This document shows, one piece after another, positions 6,052 to 11,793 of a stretch of 11,793 nt of DNA (its first letter is position 1; each line of letters starts with the position of its first letter). This stretch comes from Chloroflexota bacterium. GTDB lineage: Bacteria > Chloroflexota > Anaerolineae > CG2-30-64-16. The translations under genes and the position numbers were made by a program. The notes beneath the pieces are model-generated. The model did no database searches. It saw nothing but the letters and a program-made list of their open reading frames with translations, and was not told the origin of the DNA. The stretch lies in assembly GCA_029555885.1 (NCBI GenBank), contig JAKPQT010000087.1:1-11793 (forward strand), in the 5' to 3' direction.

Positions 6052-8968
6052 GGCCAGGCACACCGGAACGCAGCCTGCCCCGACGGGCCGGCCGCGCGGC
6101 CGCCGGATTGTGCGCCGCCACGCCGAGCTTGCCACGCTGACCGAGATTGGCCGCGCCATCGTGCAGGCGCAGTTGGATGAAGACGCGCTGTGCGAGTTCA
6201 TCTACCAGCTTGCCGGGCGCATTGTCCCCACCGATAACTTCCAATTGGGCCTCTTCGAGGAGGGCCGCTACCGCATCAAGGTGTGGGTGCGCGACGGCCA
6301 GCGCCAGCCCCCGGCGACCTTCCCGCTCACGCCGGGCCAGGGCATCATCGGCTGGCTGGCCGCGACGGGCCAGTCGCTGCTCGTGAATGACTTCCTCGCA
6401 GAGATGGACAGCCTGCCGGCCCGACCCACGTACATCAGCCAGAATCCGCCCCGTTCTGCGGTGTTCCTGCCCCTGGTGGCCGGCGCAACGACCATCGGCG
6501 CGCTATCCATCCAGAGTCCCGCGCCTCATGCCTTCACCGATGACCATCTGCGCCTGCTCGGCATCCTGGCAAACCAGTCGGCGGCCGCGCTGAGCACCGC
6601 GCGGCTCTACCGGCACAACGAGCGCCGCCTCAACGACCTGATGACCATCTCCGAGGTAGGCCGCAAGCTGACCAGCATCCTCGATCTGGACTTGCTGCTG
6701 ACGCAGGTCGTCGAGTTGATTCAGTCGCGCTTTGGCTATTACCACGTCCAGATTTTTCTGGTGGAGGCGGGCAGCGACCGGGCGCTTTTCAAGGCATCCA
6801 GCGGCCACCAGATTGGCTCCAGCCAGCTTGCCCAGAAGTGGCTGCGCGAGGGCCGCGCCATGCACATCGGGCGGGAGGGCATCATTGGCTGGGTTGCGCA
6901 GCACGGCGAGCCGCTCATGGCGAACGATGTCTCTGCGGAGCCGCTGTATATCCCGGATGACCCGCGGCTGCTGCCCGACACGCGCGCGGAGCTGGCCGTC
7001 CCGCTGATCGTCGAAGAGCGCGTGATCGGCGTCCTGGATGTCCAGAGCACGCAGCGCGATGCGTTCGGGCCGGATGACCTGTTCATCCTGCGCACGCTGG
7101 CCGACCAGGTAGCTGTGGCCGTGAACTCAGCGCGCGCGTATGAAGCGCAGCGTGAAGAGGCATGGGTCACAACGGTGCTGCTCCAGGTGGCGGAGGCGAC
7201 TAGCCAGGCCGAGAACGTCAACGAGGTGCTCGACACCGCGACCCGCGTCACGGCCATGCTGGCGGGCGTGGAGTCAACCGCCATCTGGCTGTGGGATGAT
7301 GAAAGCGAGGTGTTCGAGTTCGGCGCTTCCTTCGGGCTGGCGTGGGAGCAGATGCTGGACGAGGATGTGCCGGCCGGAGACGCGTTCATGCTGGACGAGC
7401 TGGCGGCGCGGCTGCGCTTGCCGCCGGGGGTATGGGATGCAGTGGACCGCCTGCGCGCGGAGCGAACCCCGGTCGTCATCGATGACATCACGACCCTGCC
7501 TGCGGCGTTCCGCGAGGTGTGTCCCGGCGATACGGTTGCGCTGCTGCCCATGCTGAACAAGGGACAGGTGTTTGGCGTCATGGGCGCCAGCTTCAAGCGG
7601 GAGCTGGCCCCGGCCCTCGACGAGCGGCGGCTCGCAATGTTGAGCGGCATCGCGCACCAGGTTGCCGCAGCCGTGGATAACAGCCGCCTGACTGCGCTGC
7701 GCGAGGAGGAGGTGTGGACCTCCACCGTGCTGCTCCAGGTGGCCGATGCCATCCGCCGCCTCCAGGCGGTCGAGGTGACGCTGGAGCAGGTCGCCCGGCT
7801 CGTGCCTGCATTGACAGGCGTGGACCGCTGCGTCGCCCTCTTGCTGGACGATATGGGCAACTACCGCGTGCGCACCGTCCATGCCCTGCGCGACGGGCTG
7901 GCCGAGGCGTACATGGGCGCAGTCATCCGGCCCGGCGAACTGCCGCTGCTCGACGACGCCTGCCGGCTGGGGCAACCGTTGGTCGTCAACGACACGGTGG
8001 GCAACCCCCGCGTCCCTGCCGAGTGGTATGCGCTGTACGGCAGCCGGACCATCCTCACCGTGCCGCTGCTCGTGGCCGACGAGCCGATCGGCGCATTCCT
8101 GGCCGATGATGTGCAGGGCACACACATCTTCAGCCCGCGACGCGTCCGCATTGTTACCGGCATCGCGAATCAGGCGGCTATTGCCATCGAGAATGCGCGG
8201 CTGCAGGCGCAAGAAGCCCGCCGCGCGCAGCTCGCCCGGGAGCTGGAGCTGGCGCATGACATCCAGCGCAAACTGCTGCCCGCGGAGGCGCCCACCGTGC
8301 CCGGCTACCAGGTCGTATACCGCTGGCGCTCCGCGCGCGAGGTGGGGGGCGACTTCTTCGACTTCGTGCCGCTCGGTGAGGACCGCCTGGGGCTGGTCGT
8401 GGCCGATGTTGCAGACAAGGGCATCCCCGCGGCCCTCTACATGATGTTTGCGCGGACGGTGCTGCGCGCAGTCGCGCTCTCCGGCCGCAAGCCGCTCAAC
8501 GCGCTGCAACGTGCCAACGAACTCATCCTGGCGGAGAGTCAGGCCGATATGTTCGTGACCGTCTACTACAGCGTGCTGGACAGCCGCAAGCACCTGTTGA
8601 CCTACGCCAGCGCTGGTCACAACCTCGCGCTCTATGCCTCGCAGGAGGCGGGCGAGATTCAGCCCATGCTGACTGCGGGCATCCCGTTGGGCGTGGTATC
8701 GGGGGCTGTGTTCGGGCAGAAGACGCTGCTGCTGGCGCCGGGCGACGTGGTGTTATTCTACACGGACGGCGCGGTGGAGGTGCAGAACGCGGAGGGCGAG
8801 GAGTTCGGCGCGGAGCGGCTCTCCGCCGTTCTGGCTGAACATCTGACCGAGCCGGCGGAGGCCATCGCAGAAGCAATCGATGCGGCCGTGCAGGATTTCG
8901 CAGGCGAAGCGGCGCAATATGACGATTTTACGTTGATACTGGTGAAGCGGGAACCTGATGCTGATTGA
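6044..8968 (+). CDS. Sensor phosphatase: four GAF domains plus SpoIIE/PP2C phosphatase (RsbU-like)
   Basis: A 974-residue cytoplasmic protein with no membrane segment. It holds four tandem GAF modules at roughly residues 33-190, 197-370, 373-555 and 556-727, joined by short helices. A coiled-coil-like linker (RRAQLARELELAHDIQRKLLP) leads into a SpoIIE phosphatase domain (about 745-972). The metal-binding aspartates are present: GGD (Asp770), ADVADKG (Asp788), YTDG (Asp908) and YDDFT (Asp960/961). It should dephosphorylate the STAS antagonist in response to ligands sensed by the GAF domains; the ligands cannot be told from sequence. GAF3 and GAF4 open with nearly the same phrase (TTVLLQVAEA, STVLLQVADA) and share 17 identical bases, indicating internal duplication. 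The start at 6044 follows AAGGAGGGG and overlaps the kinase gene by eight bases; an ATG at 6020 in the same frame lacks a comparable site. The gene overlaps the PHP gene by 11 bases. Confidence 0.93.
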   Translation: MAEARHTGTQPAPTGRPRGRRIVRRHAELATLTEIGRAIVQAQLDEDALCEFIYQLAGRIVPTDNFQLGLFEEGRYRIKVWVRDGQRQPPATFPLTPGQGIIGWLAATGQSLLVNDFLAEMDSLPARPTYISQNPPRSAVFLPLVAGATTIGALSIQSPAPHAFTDDHLRLLGILANQSAAALSTARLYRHNERRLNDLMTISEVGRKLTSILDLDLLLTQVVELIQSRFGYYHVQIFLVEAGSDRALFKASSGHQIGSSQLAQKWLREGRAMHIGREGIIGWVAQHGEPLMANDVSAEPLYIPDDPRLLPDTRAELAVPLIVEERVIGVLDVQSTQRDAFGPDDLFILRTLADQVAVAVNSARAYEAQREEAWVTTVLLQVAEATSQAENVNEVLDTATRVTAMLAGVESTAIWLWDDESEVFEFGASFGLAWEQMLDEDVPAGDAFMLDELAARLRLPPGVWDAVDRLRAERTPVVIDDITTLPAAFREVCPGDTVALLPMLNKGQVFGVMGASFKRELAPALDERRLAMLSGIAHQVAAAVDNSRLTALREEEVWTSTVLLQVADAIRRLQAVEVTLEQVARLVPALTGVDRCVALLLDDMGNYRVRTVHALRDGLAEAYMGAVIRPGELPLLDDACRLGQPLVVNDTVGNPRVPAEWYALYGSRTILTVPLLVADEPIGAFLADDVQGTHIFSPRRVRIVTGIANQAAIAIENARLQAQEARRAQLARELELAHDIQRKLLPAEAPTVPGYQVVYRWRSAREVGGDFFDFVPLGEDRLGLVVADVADKGIPAALYMMFARTVLRAVALSGRKPLNALQRANELILAESQADMFVTVYYSVLDSRKHLLTYASAGHNLALYASQEAGEIQPMLTAGIPLGVVSGAVFGQKTLLLAPGDVVLFYTDGAVEVQNAEGEEFGAERLSAVLAEHLTEPAEAIAEAIDAAVQDFAGEAAQYDDFTLILVKREPDAD

Positions 8969-9602
8969 CCTACATGCACATACGCGACCGTGCTCGCCTT
9001 GTTCGGTGCAGACGGCGGACGAACTTATCCAGGCGGCGAAGCAGGCCGGACTCCATGCTATTTGTGTGACCGATCATCTGTATGCGTGGGGCGGCCGCGC
9101 AGCACAGGCGCTGGCGCGCGCGCAGTATGGCTTCACCGTGTTTCGCGGGGTCGAGGCGCGGACGACGCTGGGCGACATCCTGGTGTTCGGGTTGGACGAG
9201 GACATCCCCGACGGCGTGGACGGCGTGGAGCTGCTGCGCCGCGTAGATGAGCAGGGCGGGGCCAGCGTGCTCGCCCATCCCTTCCGGCACGGCGGCGGCC
9301 TGGCGTTGTGGCAGTGGCTCGAAAAGGAGGACCTGGCGCTGGATGCGAACCTGGCTGTCCGGCCCGAGTTCGTCTACCTGCACGCCATCGAGACGTTCAA
9401 TGGACAGGTGAGTGCCGACGAGCTGCGGCAAGCGGAAGACCTGGCGCGCATCCTGGGGCTGCCGGTCGTCGGCGGGTCAGATGCGCACGCGACCGGGCAG
9501 GTCGGCGCGACGGCGACGGAGTTCGCGCGCCCTGTAGCCGATGAGCGCGAGCTGGCGCGGGAGATTCGCGAAGGCCGCGTGCGTCCGCGACGGCTGCGGT
9601 AG
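8958..9602 (+). CDS. PHP-domain metal-dependent phosphoesterase
   Basis: A 214-residue protein of the PHP family, whose members hydrolyse phosphoester bonds using two or three metal ions. The metal-ligand motifs appear in order: DLHAHT (His6, His8), VTDH (Asp39, His40), GVEA (Glu66), LAHPFRH (His107) and GSDAH (Asp175, His177). The set is complete, so the enzyme should be active. The length suits a stand-alone PHP phosphoesterase (YciV/TrpH-like) rather than histidinol phosphatase or the polymerase-associated domain; the substrate is unknown. The ATG lies inside the end of the phosphatase gene (11-base overlap), so it is probably translated by coupling and belongs to the partner-switching operon. 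No clear Shine-Dalgarno sequence is seen. No intrinsic terminator is apparent after the TAG stop. Confidence 0.9.
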   Translation: MLIDLHAHTRPCSPCSVQTADELIQAAKQAGLHAICVTDHLYAWGGRAAQALARAQYGFTVFRGVEARTTLGDILVFGLDEDIPDGVDGVELLRRVDEQGGASVLAHPFRHGGGLALWQWLEKEDLALDANLAVRPEFVYLHAIETFNGQVSADELRQAEDLARILGLPVVGGSDAHATGQVGATATEFARPVADERELAREIREGRVRPRRLR

Positions 9603-9679
9603 TGGATAAGCGCCTGATCCGAGACTGGCCCGTCGAGTACCCGTTCGGCGCAGCTTTATGTTAGTGATAGCCTCCGGCA

Positions 9680-9708
9680 TTGTGTTTGTAAGCCGTTTGT
9701 ACTAATAT
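9680..9708 (+). promoter_or_regulatory. Promoter of the secreted-protein gene
   Basis: TTGTGT (9680-9685), a 17-base spacer and TAATAT (9703-9708) match a housekeeping promoter. The -35 hexamer is identical to that of the STAS promoter. The predicted start near 9715 leaves a leader of about 80 bases. The rest of 9603-9717 shows no gene. Confidence 0.6.
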
Positions 9709-9741
9709 GAGGGGCAGGTGGCGATGTGCCATCTTAGCCTT

Positions 9742-9770
9742 CCCAACAACCCTCTGCCAGACCTGTTGGG
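9742..9770 (+). promoter_or_regulatory. Leader hairpin upstream of the secreted-protein gene
   Basis: CCCAACA (9742-9748) and TGTTGGG (9764-9770) are perfect 7-bp complements with a 15-base loop, ending 11 bases before the AGGAGG at 9782. It may stabilise the mRNA or affect ribosome access. The stem is short, so chance is possible. Confidence 0.3.
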
Positions 9771-9795
9771 GACACATTCGCAGGAGGATCTTCTT

Positions 9796-10407
9796 ATGCG
9801 CTACCGCATCCATCCCCCTCGTTCGCTGCTCATTGTGATGGTGACGCTGGTGCTCTGTCTCTTCGCCACGGGCGCTTCGGTCGCACAGGACACCGGGCCT
9901 GCTTCAGCCCCGGATCCGAGCCTGACAGCCGACCTGGCCGCACCGGCCGCCATCCCGTCCGGCGGGCCTGGATTCTTCTCGCAGACTGCGCTGACGTTTC
10001 AGCCCTACCCCAACCAAACAGTGCCTTTCTCCATCAGCGGTCGCACGTTGTACAACCCTGGCAGCTCCACGAACTACTACGAAGCGCCGGTGAACTTGCC
10101 TAACGGGGTGACGATCACCCGGTTCGTCGTCTGGTACACTGACAATAGCACTTCCAACATGTGGGCGGCGTTGGCCCGCGCCGGGCTGGATGACTCCAGC
10201 GTTGCGCAGATCGGGTATGTCGCTTCAACGGACGCCGCAGCCGGCATCCGCTACCTGCAAGATACGACAATCACCACTCCCATCGTGAACAACGGCTCCT
10301 ATATGTACTGGGTCGAGGTGGGCCTGCCGCCGAGCTCAGGCGCGGGCATCCTCTCGTTCCGCATTGACTACCGCTATGGTTCCGCACTGCCGCTGACATT
10401 GAGATAG
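9796..10407 (+). CDS. Secreted protein of unknown function with a signal peptide
   Basis: A 203-residue protein I do not recognise. The N-terminus is a classic Sec signal peptide: basic residues (MRYRIHPPR), a hydrophobic core (SLLIVMVTLVLCLFATG) and an AxA-type site (ASVA before QDT), giving a mature protein of about 170 residues. The mature part starts with a Pro/Ala/Ser-rich stretch, then a region rich in Tyr, Asn, Thr and Gly with short alternating hydrophobic strands (TITRFVVWYTDNS, YMYWVEVGLP, LSFRIDYRYG), suggesting a beta-sandwich. There is no cell-wall anchor, lipobox or catalytic motif. ATG 9796 is chosen because AGGAGG lies eight bases upstream and the signal peptide begins there; the frame is open further up to 9718, but that would put extra residues ahead of the signal peptide. 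The gene is monocistronic, with its own promoter and a terminator-like hairpin, and is convergent with groEL. A beta-rich surface or extracellular role is inference only. Confidence 0.78.
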   Translation: MRYRIHPPRSLLIVMVTLVLCLFATGASVAQDTGPASAPDPSLTADLAAPAAIPSGGPGFFSQTALTFQPYPNQTVPFSISGRTLYNPGSSTNYYEAPVNLPNGVTITRFVVWYTDNSTSNMWAALARAGLDDSSVAQIGYVASTDAAAGIRYLQDTTITTPIVNNGSYMYWVEVGLPPSSGAGILSFRIDYRYGSALPLTLR

Positions 10408-10419
10408 GCGTGAATAGCA

Positions 10420-10453
10420 AGACTCCCCGGCTTCTTACGGAGCCGGGGAGTCT
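10420..10453. terminator. Bidirectional hairpin between the secreted-protein gene and groEL
   Basis: AGACTCCCCGGCT (10420-10432) and AGCCGGGGAGTCT (10441-10453) are perfect 13-bp complements around an eight-base loop, lying between the stop codons of two convergent genes. There is no strict T-run on either side, only a T-rich heptamer repeat on the plus-strand side. A shared terminator is the simplest reading. Confidence 0.7.
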
Positions 10454-10454
10454 G

Positions 10455-10480
10455 GTTACTCGTTACTCTTTACTTGTTAC
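10455..10480. repeat. Short heptamer tandem repeat GTTACTC
   Basis: Two perfect GTTACTC units (10455-10461, 10462-10468) are followed by a degenerate unit TTTACTT (10469-10475) and a partial GTTAC (10476-10480). They lie directly between the hairpin and the groEL stop codon. Confidence 0.6.
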
Positions 10481-10483
10481 GGC

Positions 10484-11793
10484 CTAGTACATATCGGGGC
10501 TGGGGCCAGCTGGGGCCGCCGGCTTTTCCTTCTCCGGGATGTCGGTGATCAGGGCCTCGGTGGTCAGGATCATGGCGGCGATGGATGCCGCATTCTCCAG
10601 GCCGCCGCGGGTGACCTTCGCCGGGTCGATGATCTGCTTCGCGATCATGTCGCCGTAGTCTTCCGCCATCACGTCGAAGCCATAGTGCAGGTTGTTGTTT
10701 TCTTTCTGCACGCGGCGCACATTCTCGACGATGACCGCGCCGTCGTAGCCGGCGTTCTCAGCGAGCGTGAACATGGGCTCGGGCAGGGCCTTGCGCAGGA
10801 TCTTGACGCCGGTCAGCACATCGCCTTCCAGGCCATTCTCGACTGCGTCCAGGGCCGCGATCGCGTTCAGCAGCGCCACACCGCCGCCGGGCACGATGCC
10901 TTCCTCGACCGCCGCGCGGGTTGCGCTCAACGCGTCCTCGACCCGGTGCTTCTTTTCCTTCAGCTCGACCTCGGTGCCGGCGCCGACGCGGATGATCGCG
11001 ACGCCACCCGCCAACCGGGCCAAGCGCTCCTGCAACTTTTCCTTGTCATAGTCGCTGGTGGAGTTCTCGATCTCGACGCGAATCTGCTCGATCCGGCCGC
11101 GGATGAGGTCGCCCTCGCCCTTGCCGCCGACGATGGTGGTGTTGTCCTTGTCCGAGATGACCTTGTCGGCCTGGCCGAGGTCGCTGATCAGCGCGCTCTC
11201 GAGCTTCTTGCCGAGCTTCTCGGTGATGACGGTGCCGCCGGTCAGCACGGCGATGTCCTGCAGCATGGCCTCGCGGCGATCGCCGAAGCCAGGGGCCTTG
11301 ATCGCCAGACAGTTGAACATGCCGCGCAGCTTGTTCAGCACCAGGGTCGCCAGCGCCTCGCCGTCCACGTCCTCTGCAATAATCACGATGTCGCGCTTGC
11401 CGAGCTGGACCAGCTTCTCCAGGATCGGGACGATGTCCTGCGCCGCGGAGATCTTCTTGTCGGTGATGAGGATGTACGGGCTGGTGAGCTGGGCTTCCAT
11501 TGCCTCGGGATTGGTCATGAAGTACGGGCTCAGGTAGCCGCGGTCGAACTGCATACCTTCGACATACTCGGTCTCGAACAGCAGGCCCTTGGCCTCTTCA
11601 ACCGTGATGACGCCGTCCTTACCGACCTTGTCCATTACGTCCGCAATGAGGTCGCCGATTTCCTGATCCTGGGCCGAAATAGCGGCCACGGCGGCGATTT
11701 CTTCCTTGGTGGTGATGGCGATGGCCTGGCTGCGGATGTGCTCGGACAGGGCGGCTACACCCTTGTCGATGCCGCGCTTGAGCAGCATGGGGT
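10484..11793 (-). CDS. groEL: Chaperonin GroEL (Hsp60), N-terminal part outside the window
   Basis: The large subunit of the GroEL/GroES chaperonin, an ATP-driven folding chamber in the cytoplasm. The visible part starts at [12 protein letters not shown], matching about residue 113 of the E. coli protein, so roughly 110 N-terminal residues including the GDGTT nucleotide motif lie beyond 11793. The internal ATG at 11788 is not the start. Diagnostic segments include [59 protein letters not shown] (its Asp corresponds to the ATPase residue Asp398), VPGGGVALL and [19 protein letters not shown]. The apical and equatorial domains read through without breaks. The C-terminus is [12 protein letters not shown], short and lacking Gly-Gly-Met repeats. 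The promoter and any groES lie outside the window. The gene runs opposite to its neighbours and ends at the shared hairpin. Confidence 0.97.
   Translation of the reverse strand, partial: PMLLKRGIDKGVAALSEHIRSQAIAITTKEEIAAVAAISAQDQEIGDLIADVMDKVGKDGVITVEEAKGLLFETEYVEGMQFDRGYLSPYFMTNPEAMEAQLTSPYILITDKKISAAQDIVPILEKLVQLGKRDIVIIAEDVDGEALATLVLNKLRGMFNCLAIKAPGFGDRREAMLQDIAVLTGGTVITEKLGKKLESALISDLGQADKVISDKDNTTIVGGKGEGDLIRGRIEQIRVEIENSTSDYDKEKLQERLARLAGGVAIIRVGAGTEVELKEKKHRVEDALSATRAAVEEGIVPGGGVALLNAIAALDAVENGLEGDVLTGVKILRKALPEPMFTLAENAGYDGAVIVENVRRVQKENNNLHYGFDVMAEDYGDMIAKQIIDPAKVTRGGLENAASIAAMILTTEALITDIPEKEKPAAPAGPSPDMY

Noticed and set aside
6739..8620. Long minus-strand open frames opposite the GAF-SpoIIE gene
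   Set aside because: They are high-GC shadows of a clear coding gene, rich in Ser, Arg and Ala or in Gln, His and Gly, with no recognisable domains.
10767..11537. Plus-strand open frames opposite groEL
   Set aside because: They are Ser/Arg-rich antisense shadows of an unambiguous groEL.

Overview
The window is high-GC bacterial DNA whose gene families point to the phylum Chloroflexota (Anaerolineae/Caldilinea-like). The pointers are tandem PTPS_related (PF10131) multi-membrane proteins, a long multi-GAF SpoIIE-type phosphatase, dispersed palindromic repeats inside genes, and a GroEL with a non-GGM tail. The phylum call is an inference from family style, not from a marker gene.

Layout. (1) 1-5110, plus strand: a cell-envelope block. 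Two tandem paralogous membrane proteins of the GT-C-like PTPS_related type (the first cut by the window edge and apparently frameshifted, the second complete) are followed by an O-antigen ligase/polymerase-like (Wzy_C) membrane protein. The two paralogs overlap by ATGA. The ligase-like gene has its own extended -10 promoter, placed so close to its ATG that the mRNA would be nearly leaderless. (2) 5103-9602, plus strand: a signalling block with its own promoter. It encodes a STAS anti-sigma-factor antagonist, then, after a terminator-like hairpin, a SpoIIAB/RsbW-type kinase, a 4xGAF-SpoIIE phosphatase, and a PHP-domain phosphoesterase. The last three genes overlap one another. These parts make up a complete partner-switching circuit (sensor phosphatase, switch protein, kinase), but no sigma factor or other output is in the window. 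(3) 9603-10407, plus strand: a small secreted protein of unknown function with its own promoter, a leader hairpin and a strong ribosome binding site. (4) 10408-10483: a strong 13-bp hairpin and a heptamer tandem repeat between convergent genes. (5) 10484-11793, minus strand: groEL, missing its N-terminal part at the window edge.

The least ordinary feature is a set of palindromic repeats. Two different families lie inside the reading frame of the second membrane protein without breaking it, and a third forms a hairpin between that gene and the ligase-like gene. One 21-nt repeat arm also occurs, in a different reading frame, at the equivalent inter-helix linker of the first paralog. This resembles the protein-coding palindromic elements known from Rickettsia. 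No rRNA, tRNA, CRISPR array or transposase gene was seen, and no stretch over 300 bases lacks a gene.
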